Position numbers and translations under genes: made by a program
Assembly: GCA_949357655.1 (NCBI GenBank)
Contig: CASHTG010000018.1
Coordinates: forward strand, 1,674,001-1,738,000
Direction: 5' to 3'
DNA length: 64,000 nucleotides
Source of the DNA: Parascedosporium putredinis
Lineage: Eukaryota; Ascomycota; Sordariomycetes; Microascales; Microascaceae
Notes under the pieces: generated by a model
Seen by the model: only the letters and a program-made list of their open reading frames with translations
What the model was told of the DNA's origin: nothing
Databases searched by the model: none
In this document: in pieces, positions 12,446-25,040 of the stretch
Numbering within the stretch: the first letter of the stretch is position 1
How the letters are laid out: each line of letters begins with the position of its first letter

Positions 12446-15400
12446 CAGGTGAGAACAAGAAAAGGCACCCTGAGGAGCCTACCCCTAGAAACAAATTTTA
12501 CAGGCGCCTATGCTGTTGAGATCTCTCCAAACGCTGACATCGTGCTAAGCTCTGCTACATGTCAACGTCGTTTGCGCAAATACTTCCCGGACACCCAGCG
12601 GACTAGGACCGCGAACGCGGACCCCGAACGCAACGACGGCCACCGGATACTAAGGCATTTCGCTCGTCAGAGACAGCAGCCATGTCTTCACAGGGCCAGA
12701 CAGACGACAGGACACAATGAAGGCCGCCTCTCCCATCCCCTCCCGTTTTGACCCCCTCTGTCGGGGCCATATCCTCAGACTTGTGGGCGGACTTATGGGC
12801 CAGCCATCGTACTCTCGTTGAGAACATCTGGGACCGTTGTGTCACTGTCGAGGGTATGGTCTGAAACCTGCAAGATAGCTCGAGAGGGTGTCTGGCAAAA
12901 TAAAGAACCCGAGGCCTCAAGTTAGGCAGGCCTGTGCTTTCAAACACATAAAATTTGCTAGACAAGCACCAAATTAGGTTGAGCGATGGCTTCGTTTGTC
13001 GATCCACAGCGCCCCTTGCCATTGTGTGGACATAACCGATGGTTCTATTTCCTTAGTCCGATCACGAATCCAAACACGATCACATCTCCTCACCACGGAA
13101 ACCAGATTGTCTAAAGAGTACGGCCTCCTTGTTTTGTGATCGTCATGAGTCTCCATCGGATCCTTTTGCATCCCAGGTCTTGTGGCTACAGACGGCACAA
13201 GCTTTGCTCGCCTCGAGGCGGGCGGCAGTTTGAGATGACGTGACTCTAGGCATACCAAGAGACGAAGTCATATCACAGTTTGGTGCCAGAGATACAGCTT
13301 CGCTCATCCTCGTGCAAGCTTAAACTGCGGATGCCGCCGGCACCAGGAGATCAATTAGCTGGGCCGTCAAGTTTGGCCATGGCCTCGCGTTAGCAAAGCT
13401 ACCACGAGAGCTTCCTAGGTGATAAGGGGTTAATGCTACGTATACTCGCGAACCATGATTATACGCGTTGCCCAAGAGGAAGAAGCGCAATCACTCTCCT
13501 TCCATTGATTTCTCGAATTAACCTGAACTTTCGTCATAGCCAAAGGGCCTATCACCTCCCGGACGGGTTCACGTAGCGCCTCTTCTGCTCTAAGTCGAGA
13601 AGGCAACTGCGCCGTGGGAGCAAAGATTCCAAATTCCTTCTTTCCCAATGATAACATGTGAATACTAGAGATGCGCCACCAAGCAAGTTCCAGGGCGCCT
13701 CTTCTATCGATGCTTTTGTGTCGTGAGACCTTATTGGAGCTCGACGAAGCGGCCCGTTTGACTCATGATACGACTAGGGCCGGACGTAAAAGCATAATAA
13801 CAGCGTTTATCATCGCGCGGTTCTGGATATCGCGCTACGGAACACTGCAGCCCTGGCGTTCACGGTACACGATATATGACCACCTCTCGCATATACTACT
13901 CCACAAAGGACTGGTGGAATAGCGACTCGGGGTCAAAGTTGGCACAGCGGCATGACCTCATCCGGGGCGAGAGCTGGATCGCCGCAGGAGCATGGTTTTT
14001 CTTTATGGCCAGCGTCCCACAATGCCCGGGCCGCTGCGGAGACGGAAAGGGCTCCAGTGTCTCAGGCGCCGCCATGATGATCGTGGGGCTGCGCTAAGGG
14101 GATCCGGGCCGGACATGGTGACCTGAAGCGAAGGTTTAGGTTCGAACGACTGACAACGTCTATCGAGCTTTGAGATGGAAGCTAGTTAGGCATCCTGGTT
14201 GACGCCCATTGGCCTTCAGCGGGCGAACTGGTTGGGCTTGGAGAGGTCCGGCCAGGGTCGGGGAAAAAGGATGCGGTAAGAGTAAGAACTTGGCAAAAGA
14301 GATGCAGCTATCCGGCCCATCTTGGGTGTCTTGCACTCGGTCAGCGAGAATACAAGGCTTAGTTTCGAAGTAGCGCAAGCTCTTCTGCATCGCGGGCTAA
14401 CTGTACGACAACTTTCCAGGCGATAGCCGTTCTCAGAAGGCAGAAGGCTCGCTGGCACCGCAGCCGGCAGCGTGTTTGTACTTTTGAGATACTCTTGCCT
14501 CTTTTTTTTTTCATTTTCCTCCCTTTATTTTCAGTTCCTTCTTGGAGAGGCCCTGCCGGACGCACCTAGCACTAGATGGGGGAGTTCGGCTCTCGCTTTG
14601 CTGCAAACTCCATTCGGGCAGCTCCTACGTATTTTACAGAGCACCATGTCCCACCTTGTTTTGTGTCTTTTTTTTTCCCCCTTCTTGACCCAAAGTCTTC
14701 GCGTTCTTCCCCCTCAGTAGAAGCGGACTAGTAATGTTTATGCTTACGGTTCGTCAGTGCACAGAACCAGTGCCTCGGGTGATTTCGATCGCACCACGCA
14801 CGTATGGGTTAACAAGCTCTGGTTCTATTCCTGGAAAAGGTATTCCAAGCTGTCGCGGAGGGGACCAGGGGGTGGTGGGGGTTTCCTTCGCTGGGGAGAA
14901 ATTCAGGTAGGACGGAGAATCGTGGGTGTAAATGGGAGGAGAGAGAACAACACGGCAGAGGCGATGCATGGTGATTCCAAGCTGGATATCCTCTCGCCGA
15001 TGTCGCTAAAGTGCGAGTCCGGCTATGGCTATGGTGTTTGGCATTGCTACCACTCTCCTCCAATTGTCTGCTTTGGGCGTGTCTTGGGACTCCTCCCTTT
15101 TACTTTTGTGGCTTGCCTTTCTCGGGATTTCTCACTCTACGCTTTTCTTTCTTTGCCCTTCTTTCTACAAGCCGCACCATCTCGTATCCGTGAGTTTCCA
15201 GAGGGTACACGAGCAATGGAGATGACCTGGTGGCACGCGAACAGAGACATGCAGTCAGTTCACGGGGTTTGTGCTGCCGTTGGTGGGCGCTGGCGTCAAA
15301 AGGTTCGCCTGTCCTAATCAAGTTGCTCAGCGGATGGTCGCGCGCCATGTCCAGGGGCAGAAGTGTATGTGTTTGCTAACTGAGACAACGAGAGGAGGGT

Positions 15401-17177
15401 AAGCATGGTATGGACACAGAGACACGCGTACGTCAGAAAATATTTTGGGGGTAGCCGCCCCGTCACGTCAGGGAGGTTTTCGATGGCACCCGGGTAAGGA
15501 TGATTGGAGAGAGAAGCAAGCAATGTTGCGCGTGGGCCCACGACGTATCGGATCGGCCCCTCAGGCACAAGCCACGGAAATGGTTTTTCTATTAAAGAAA
15601 AAAACAAAAAGAAGGAGGAAAAGCGACGCCCTCGACGCCACTAGCCCCCTCCCCTACATCCCACCCACGGGAAAACGCATGGAATGCCAAATCGCGGGCC
15701 CGTAGGACAACAGGAGGTCGTAGAGCGGACAGTCAGGATCGACGAGGAAGAATGAGAGGGAAGTGGGGGAGCGAATAGAGTGAGGGGAGGGGAAGGGAGA
15801 GCGCGTGGGTTGTATGTGGGTGTATGCGAAGTAGACGGGATGGAAGCAGAGACAAGGAAAGGGAAAGGAGGGGAGGGAAAGAAAAGAAAAAGGGATAGAT
15901 CTTGCTTTTCGCATTCTATCACACGCATGAGCACGTGTGCGACTGTTACATCGGCATTCCTTCCCGTACATGTTCTTATTCCGACGTATGGACTTTTGCC
16001 AGCCGGTGCTTCTCGGGGGAAGAAGGGGAAGAAGGGGAGGCACGAGGTCACGCGCCTACCACGCCTAATCCCCAGGTCTATCTACGCTTGACGCATCTGT
16101 GCCACGCTGTCCCTGTGGTCTCGTCGTACAAGAGATTGAAGATTGGAAGAGGAGGTGCGAAGCCAAGGGGCCGGGGAGGGGGGCGTGGAGAAGAAAAATA
16201 GAGGGAGAGAGAAGTGAGAGAGAAGTGAGAGGGAAAAGTAGATTCTTCTTCCTGTCTCCCTGATCGCTCCTTTCTTCCAGGCTATCCGATGGGACGATGT
16301 GCGGACCTCCTTGGGTCACGCAAGGGTGATTGGGTCAAGCCTTGATCTCGGGTCTTACAAGGGCCTTTGAGAGCGGAAGACGTCTCGAGATCATGAAGGG
16401 CGAGAACCACCCGAGGGGAAAGAGAAGAAAAGGGGGAGGAACAGGGCCAAATTCTCAAGTTGTCGGTGGCAGGAGTCACAGGATGTGGGTTTCCAGATGA
16501 ATGGATAACCTTTTCGGTGCGCGTACATGGGCGGCGATGTCGAGGTCGAAGCGGTGGTTTCTTTTGCCTTCCCCCTCCTTTTCCTTTCCGCCTTTGTGAT
16601 TCTTTTACTTGTATGTCCCACTTCTTGTGTTGGTGACTGTTTATGCTCCTCTCAACTGGTGTGATTTGTCCTGGCCGAATCTTACATGTCCAAACACTCG
16701 CTGTCAGCTATTAGGTCAAAGTGCTCGCTTGGTAGTTTGCAAGGGAGACGACAAGCAAAGCCGGAAGTTTGGCTCTTGATCCCCCTCGCTTGCCTGTCTC
16801 TACCGCTTTCCTCTTCATTTGTTTATTTTGGCTTTTTTTTTTTTTTTTGGGAGAATGCCGTTCCCGCAGCATCTTTTTGTTCTAGGGTGCTTGGCAACGA
16901 AAGCTCCGTGGCTCCGATCGGTGGGCCAGGCTGGCTTGACGCACATGCGCACAACTTCAAAGACAATTGGCACTTTTCTTTCGAGGCCTCTTGTCGAGGA
17001 GGGCGGAGACGCCATATCGGGAAAGGCTGCGAGGGGCACTTGGCCGGTTCGGATGAAGAAGAGATTGAAGGTCTCAGGAACAAGAGTCGGAAAAGTCAAA
17101 GTCAAAGTCAAACAAAAAAACAGATCGAAATTGAAGAGATGTAATGAGGGAGGGAGGGGGCGTGGTAACGAGACGTA

Positions 17178-17192
17178 TGTGTGTGTGTGTGT
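17178..17192 (+). repeat. (TG)n microsatellite
   Basis: About seven TG units. A (TTA)n run lies close by at about 17,248-17,265. Confidence 0.85.
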
Positions 17193-17813
17193 TGACTGAG
17201 ACAGGTGCCGAACTGACAGGTTTCTCCCTCCTGTCCCTTGTTTACTGTTATTATTATTATTATTTATCGCAACTTGGATGCACTGCTTTCTCTCTGCCCT
17301 CCTCTCGTCCTTTGGGGGCCAAAAGCCCGGGCTTCATTTGACAGGAGACACATTTGTTTATTAATTTCGACAGGTCCGGGGCCGGGGTTTGGCGAGAGGT
17401 AGGAGGCAGGGAGCAGGCTTCATCCTCGTCTCTCATCCCTACATGTCTCTAGTCATCGCTGTCTTTGGCACTCTTTTTTTCCTTCTTTTGTGTAACCCGT
17501 TGCCTGTCTGTCTAGCATCTTTCCAAGGGTAGCGGTTGGTTTGCTCCGGGGCCGGGTGACAGGAAGGGTGGTGGGGGCGCCTTAGAGGAAAGGGAAAATG
17601 AACAAGGGGATAAAACGTGAAAATGCGAGGATTGGGAGCAAGGGAGAAACCTAGCGAGGCGGAGAAGTTGCGAAAAAGGGTGGGACGGAAACCCCCGATT
17701 AGTTTTTTTTATTCTTCTCTTCCGCCTCGGCGAACGCGTGCACCCGGAGGCCCGGCAGCCACGCACAGCCCTCCGGTACAACCCGGCCCGGGCCCTGTTC
17801 CGTGCGCGGGGCC

Positions 17814-17848
17814 GCACGCCGCACGCCGCACACTGCACACTGCACACT
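17814..17848 (+). repeat. 7-bp minisatellite, five units
   Basis: Five 7-mers follow in register: GCACGCC twice, then GCACACT three times. It lies in the gene-free region. Confidence 0.8.
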
Positions 17849-20800
17849 ACGCGCTACCCCGAAATCGAGATCCGAGCGCCAAGGAAAAAGGATGAGAAAG
17901 GGGATAATTGCGTCATTGAACAGTAAAAGAGCGGGGAATGATTTATTGTCATTTTTTCATTTTCAGTTTTCGCTCCGGTTTGATTTCCTCTTGCTCTATT
18001 CTTGTCAAGTCGTTTGTCTCCCGAGAGCGACCTTTTTGTGCCAAGACGGGAAAGGAACTCAAGAAAAGCAAGCATTTTGATGGACCCACACGAGGAAAGG
18101 CTCACGTTGGTCGTCGTCGTTTTTGGTCCAATCTCGAATCTCCCCTTCACTCGTGGCATTCAAAGACCGACACAAAATAATGCTCAGATCATCTCACACA
18201 TCCAGGAACGCCAGACATTAACCAGGATCCTCGAGCCCTACTCCAATCTCCCATTGTATCCCCCCTTGTTTACGTCTCCTAAGCCCCATTCTCTCCCCTC
18301 CGACTTGTTTCTCCCATGAGACTCGTCCGCGAGAGCTTGCGTGATTTCGACAAAAACCGCCCCCACACTTTTCTACTCTTGCCTTTCGCCTTTGTTTCCT
18401 CCTTTGTCCTCACAGGCGAGCAGTCGGAAGAATACGCCCGGTGAAGAAACAAAATAAAGGATGACAGACACAATGGGCCGAAAGAAGAGAGTGGAAGGGA
18501 GCAAAAGGACATTGGCGCTAGACATTTGCGAGCCAAGTCAGCTGGACCGGCAGTCGAGCGGGGATTAAATATGGCATCGGGCTCTCTTGATGACCCGTTT
18601 CGCTGTGAGGTAAGATGCCATTAGAAGTTTATTGATTGGGAAGAAGAGAGGAGATACCAAGACTTGTGGAAGCCCTAGTTTCTAGGAACTCACCTTGACG
18701 GCCACGTTTCCATTAATGATGAGCGAGTGCGGTACAGAAAACCCCAACATTTCAGAGAGCTCAGCACATCCACTATCCTGAAGCAAGGCTATATTCTCCC
18801 TGCCCAAAGTCCTCCATCCCATCCCAAGGCTGCAGGTATTATTGTTGATTGATCTCAGCCCAGCCTCAACCTATGTGTGGTTGGCAAGGCTACGGACCTA
18901 GCCTCGAGGCGGCTCCAGAGGGTGCTATCAAAGCTGGTGAGACTCTGGGTTCACCCTGTCCGCCCGAGGACACGATGTCGCCCGGAGGCACGATGTCGCT
19001 GATGGCACCAAGTTTCGAACCTAGTCTCATCTCTCGTGGCAACCACCTGACACTCCCGATACAAACAAAATAAAAGCCAGATATGGAGCGGGAGAGAGAA
19101 GAAGAAGAAGAAGAAAGAAGTAGGGGGAAAAACCCTCCGATGTCAGAAGCATCGTACAAGAGGCCCGCTACGGATCGCAGGCAATGACAAGATGAGAAGT
19201 GAGACGTAAACACAGCTCACCATGTGAGTCAAAGCGATGAGCACCATCTCCGCCCGAAAACAAAGAAGAAGAAAATGGGGGTCCCTCTTTTACCATTTTC
19301 CATTTACACTCACGCACTTTGACAACTACATGTAGATGTGTCTGGCGATGGATCAGAAATGCCACCGAGACCTAAACTATTCGCTTTCGGGGCAAAAGCA
19401 AGGCTTTTTGGTTCCTTTCCGAAGCAAGCTAGGAGATCAGGTTCGTTCAATGGCGTGGCCCGTTTGATGACGGCGGGTGAAGAGCTTCACGAGGCTCGAG
19501 GCAGAGGGTGCGAGGAGTGTGCTTAGGTCCGTCTGATATTCGACACGCTACTCGCATCGGCTCGGCCGTAAGAAGCGGATTGCTGTATTGAGTAGATAGC
19601 TCTAGCAACGACACCATCCGACGGTGGCATTGACTCTGTATCCACATGGTTTACAACGCCTCTCAGCGTTCCTCTCGGGAAAATACACACAAGGTCGAGA
19701 GATATACCCTCAAGTTTAGTTCCTGTTGACTATTGAGAATATTCACTACCATGTCCCGCCCGCGGCACCATCCTCTTGGCATCTTCACGCCCCCTTACCG
19801 TCCAACCTCCTCTCCCTCTAATCCATACCGTCCTCCTGGCTATACTAGCTGTGCATCGGGATCAATGGATTGCTTCACTTTCAGCCTCGAGTATCGAGTG
19901 TACGGCCCGTCAGAGAGATGGGCGGTTTACCACAGGAAAGCTAAGAATAGATAGTACTGGGCCCCGGGCTGTCCACTTTCAGCTTCCCCTCGGCCTGCTT
20001 CGCTAGTTTCCCTACAAGAGTGTTCATCTTCACGAGCGGGACAGGCCCTGCGGCACTAGCCTTTCCCTCTTTCTTTTTTCTTCTCTTTTTGTTGTGTATT
20101 CACAGCGTCATTGCGAGTTTGACCACTATCGTTGAACCTCGCTGAAGACACATTACCCATGCAGAATCTTCCAGGAGCCGAAAAGGGAACGGGGGCAGTT
20201 AGCTCAAGAGTAAGGGTTGGTCTATAGATGTGAGCTATAGATGCTCTTGCGATATTCGTAGATAGTCCGGAGCGCTAGGAGAGGAAAGTTACGCGGCCGT
20301 CTTGCCTCAAAGAGGAGAAAACTGCCCCCGCCCTCTTCCCAAAGAAGGGCGAAAAAAGAAAAGAAAGGGAAAATGGAGGCGTTTACCTCATGTCGCCGCT
20401 TTCCTCAACAAGACATCGCAGCTCCAAGCTTGCTTCCTTTTGGCCCGGCGGCCCCAAAAGAGGTTCGCAAGCGGCGTCTCCACCCCTCCACACTATCCAC
20501 GAACCGGTCCGCTTGCGCTTAGAAACCGCGCTCGTAATCCACTAGAGCCGGGGCTGGCACCAAGAGAGGAGGAAGAAAAAGAAAAGAGGACCAAAAAGAC
20601 TTGGTGGGGAAGATGGAGATGGGGCGTGTGTGTGATGTGATGCGTAACGAGGGCGGGACCAAGCAAGCGCGCAGGCAAAGTACAAGTGCCAGAATGTCAA
20701 GAGCGTACATGTATCTATTCCATTTATATCCACTGAAGATGGGCCAGAGTGAGAAGAGTGAAGAAAAAGCAACGTGGGAGTGACAAGGCAATCTTCGGAT

Positions 20801-23800
20801 CCTCGACCATATTCTTTAAGACATGCAAGTACTCGATGTTTTACTCCGAATCTTGCCACTTTTAGCACTTGCAGAAAGAAACATTGAAGGATTCGGAACT
20901 TGAAGAAAAAAACGAGAAAAAGAAAAAAGAAATAAACTAAATATCCATAAAGAAAAGAAAAAGAAAAAAGAAAAAGAAAAAGAAAAAGAGAGACACAGGT
21001 GGGCGGACCCTTAGCAGAAACAGGCGTGTGCGTGCGTGCCTGAAGGAATTCCTCGCCATGGATCGATGATACCCTCTCATTTCGATGGATCTCTTTCATG
21101 GTCTCCATTTGAGAAACCGACGTTGATACACGCCCCCGTCGGCCGCAGATTGCGCTTTCAGTGTCTGTTGAAACCTCTTGTCTTTCGAGGAGCTCATCTT
21201 GGTGAGATTGAGGCCCTCTCTTGATGCTCAAAGAGGGAACTGCCCTGCAAGATTCATCAAAGACATGCCGAAGTAAAGAGAGGGCAAAAAAGAAAAAGAA
21301 AAAAGAGAAGGAAAATAAAGAAAGAAAAGAGAAAACTAATAAAAAAAGAGAAAAGATTCCAAAATCCACACAAGCCTGTCCCTCCAAAAGAACGACACTT
21401 TTACACATTTCACGAGTCCCTTGGATCAGCAATCAAGTTCCCTATTTTCCTTTTCCTCGACCAAAAAAAAAAAAAAAAGAAGAACAAGGCAACCGACAGT
21501 CCCGCTTGTCTTTGTCGTCTGCAAGATAGACCCCTCTAGCTCTTTCGGCACCACTTCGCTGTCTCTCTCGACCATGGCGTCTTAGCCTTCCCCTTTCCCT
21601 TTCATCGTTTTCTTCTTTCTTTTCCTCTCTCTTCTTCTTTCCTCAATCTTCTTCTTTTTTACCTCGTCCACCAAGATAGATCTTGGCAGATCGCCTAGTG
21701 CGGTGAGAACCTTTCACTGGCGTCTCAGTGGCAGAAACTCTTTCCAACCTGCTGCCGCTCCTCTCCTCTCTCTTCCACCCCCTCCCTCTGTACCTCACTG
21801 CACGCCCTCCCGAGGTATCGAGTAGGAATCTGAGCTCAATGGAGATGTGTGTCAGGCTGTCGGGAAAACGTGATGGCCAGGCCAAGCCAGACCAGTCGAG
21901 GTTCGCCTCCCCAAGGTACCCGCCCCCACAAAAATCATCTCTTCTCTCACAAGGCGAACGACTACTACCAGCGCCGTGGCATCATCCATCCCACATACCC
22001 ACCTCAAGACAAGGCTCCGCGGTGAAAGATAAAAGGAAGAAAAGAAAAAAGGAAAGAAAGAAAGCAGAAACCGAAAGCTTGCTGCCTTCTTCCTCTTCCT
22101 GCTCTCGCCTCAGTAGAGGCTCCCCATCCCGCACTCACATGTGCCAACAGTCCCCGCTTAGCCTTCCCTGCACTTCCGGATGTCCGTACGTGAAGGTGGG
22201 CCGACATCTGTCTATCAGTTGTCTTTCGAGGGCACCCTTTACCACCCCTTTCCTTTAGCACACAAGCTCCAGGGGTCCCTGAGTGCAGGTAGCAGATATT
22301 AGACGGCTGACAAGAGAGGGAAAAAAGAAAGAGTTGGCAGACGTGCCCCGTCTCAAAGGTCCATGCCCCGTCAGCTGTCTTCGCGCAGTGCGTTTAGCCC
22401 CATGACCGACACTAGTGACTGTAGGTTACTCCTCCTAGCTCAGGTTTTGTCTTCACTCGCCGGTGAGAGAAAAGCCGGCCCTGTGACGATCCCGTTCCAT
22501 CTCCCAGCCTCCTCCCCGTTGCTCGGGAGGCCGGCTGTCTGTCTGGTCGTCGTGGAGCCCGGCATCTTTCTCCTGAGCCGCGTCTGGATGATGGGGTCTC
22601 GTTGCCACGGGAGCCTCTTCCAAGTCAAAGTCTCGCCCAACTCCTAAGCTATTTTGGCAGAGACAGGTGCCTCTCACTCACATTTCCATCTGCTCTACCG
22701 TGAACCAGCCCGCACGGACGAGAGTCCCGGCAAGAGAAACAGGGAAGATGAGAGAGGAAAACAAAAGAAAAAGAAAAGGAACATAAAACAAAATAAAACA
22801 AAATAAAACGGATGGAAAAGGGAAAACAAAAAGAAGAAGAAAGAAAGTAGCGTAGGTCCACTACTTCCACCAGCCTCTCATTTTCCCTTCTTCTTTCTGC
22901 TGCACATACATCCCTCGTCATCTTGTTTCTGCGCTCCCTGGAACACAGTTAGCAATACACTCGCAGTTGAAGACATCTCTCCCCGTCTCTATCCATCTTC
23001 CCACCCCGAATCTTATCACACGCCCCCCTTGCGTAGAGCAGCCTCGACCCCTCCAGCCACTGGCAAACCACTGCTGGCAAACCACCACTGGTAAATGAAA
23101 GGGCAAAAGAAAACCGTCCGAATTCTTGGTTTAAACTTTCAACCTGGGCGCCTTCTCTCTTGTCAAAAGAACAAACGAGAACCGAGTAGCCTCGGGAACT
23201 CTCGTTCATCCCCTTGCTGTTCGTGTCTTCCTAGTTCCTCGAGTCTAGCCGGGCGCCTAGGCAACGCCATCAAGACCCCTACTTCCTCGGTTGCGTATCC
23301 ACATTGTCTATCCAGAGCCTTTTCGGGATAGGTCCCGCCCATCTTGTCTTTTTTCATACGCTATTGTTCAGTTCCTTTCTCTCTTTCTTCTTTTTGTAAC
23401 CCCTTCAACTAGGCCCGGACATCCTGTAAAAGACAAAAAGAAAAGAAAGAGTACGCCGCGGCGTCGTGGTCCTTCCTGACACACTCAGCTCGACGGGAAA
23501 CCACACATGTGCCACTTACCTCCTCCTGTTCCTGTCTCCTGCTCATGTCTCCTGCCAGTGTCTCCTGTTCCCCGCCCCCGTTTTTCACTTCTTTCCCTCG
23601 TGGAGAAGATGGTGCTTGGGCACAGGGACTTGGCCTCGGCTGATCACCCTGCCTCGCCCCGCCCGTCCCTTCCCTGCTCCCCAACAAAAGACGGAGCGAG
23701 ATGAAGAACAAAAGCAGGCATGGACATCGCGAGTGAAGAGACAAGGTCTCCGCCTCTCCGTCTCGCTAGTTCAAAACGACGGCACGGATTCCCCAGTAAT

Positions 23801-25040
23801 GCCGTGGTGGGCCCGGAGGAACCACAAGGTGTAGAGCCAAGCTGGAAAAGACAAGGAGAAGAAAGGAAAAAGAAAAAAGATCAAAAGAGAGTTTTTCATG
23901 AGAAATCCTTTCAGAAGAGGGAGAGAAAAAAGGTTGGATAGAAGGTTTCAAAGCAAGCCTGCCAAGATGCGAGGCGTTACTTGCAGATACGAAACTCGAC
24001 TCGTACGCCATCGGCGTTGCCCGCAGGCTGAAAAGGTCAAACTTGGTCTATTGAGTCGTTCATGATGTTGGGCTTTTCACCCCTCTGGCTATGCATAGTA
24101 GCTATACCCATACCCGCCTCGCCTGACACGTGAGACTAACAGATGGGAACGCTATCAAGCAGAAATGACGGCGGTGGGGAGGGAATGGCCGCAAAAGGAA
24201 AAGAACCCCCAAGGCAAACTCCAGAAACTATGCTCGATTCGGCAACCCATGTTCCTCTCACTTGTGTATACCGCAAGTACAACTGAACTTTTGATGGAAA
24301 GATGACCACGAGACGCCGTCAGAAAGAGGAAACAAGTCCAGAAAGGACCAAACAAAAACGGACAACAGCAGTGAAGAAGAGAAACAAGGTGAGGCGAGAA
24401 AAAAAAAAAAAGAAGGAAAGGCTAGGGACCAAGGACATGGGAGCAACATCCAAATTACCCTTCGGTCCCGAGGTGGATAAGTGGATCAAATGGCTTCGAG
24501 GAAGAAGAAGGGGGAGGGGGACGAGCATATGCTTCTACTCTCCTTGCCGCTTGCCGCCGATCCCTTGTTCCTCCAAAAGCTCATGTCATGAGCTGACGAC
24601 GTCGCTGTCACCCAGGCAAGCTGACCTGACTGGCTTTAGCGTTTTCGGTCCGGTGCACGAGGATGGTCTCCGCGGGTAGCTTTCTACCAATGGCGCCCCC
24701 TCTTCCCCTCCCCCAAGAGAGACAAGCCGGCTCCCACGGACGTCAGGCGCCAGACTCCCCATCCGCCGGCGGGGAGGGCGAACAAGCAGCTGTCGGACCC
24801 CCGATAGACATGGTGCCAGACAGGTTGACAGCAGCCGCTACAAGTCCCTGTAGCTTCTTTCTTTCTTACTTTTGCGCTTTGTTCTCCCTTCTTTTTCGTT
24901 TTCTCTTGGTTCCTTGTCCTAGTAGGCAAAAGGCAAAAGGCGGCAAAGGGCAGCTCTTTGGAAACTGTAACCGAAAGAGAGTGCGATTCATGACTGCCAA
25001 GCCCACCAAGGAGCAAAACCTCAGGAGCGGCGGGGCCTCC

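Larger units (their letters stand above)
8655..25040. other. ~16-kb region with no supportable gene
   Basis: Composition is normal for the window and CpG is present, so this is not RIP-mutated. The open frames are short, overlap on both strands and show no recognisable domains. The largest (20,542-21,432, minus) is a translation of A/G- and C/T-rich tracts. The genes elsewhere in this window average about one apparent missing base per 700 bp of coding sequence, so even a damaged gene should still leave fragments of 150-250 residues; none is visible. Long polypurine and polypyrimidine runs recur (about 10,618-10,660, 11,400-11,450, 20,899-20,992, 21,285-21,360). Possible contents are long UTRs, non-coding RNA or decayed sequence. 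I see no tRNA or rRNA gene. Confidence 0.6.

Noticed and set aside
14100..14170. tRNA-like B-box (GGTTCGAAC)
   Set aside because: No A-box at the right distance and no cloverleaf could be drawn. Similar motifs near 19,010 and 34,363 also fail.
20542..21432. 296-codon minus-strand frame
   Set aside because: It is largely a translation of long purine/pyrimidine tracts (Phe/Leu/Ser runs) with no domain. Simple-sequence DNA lacks stops in this frame by composition.
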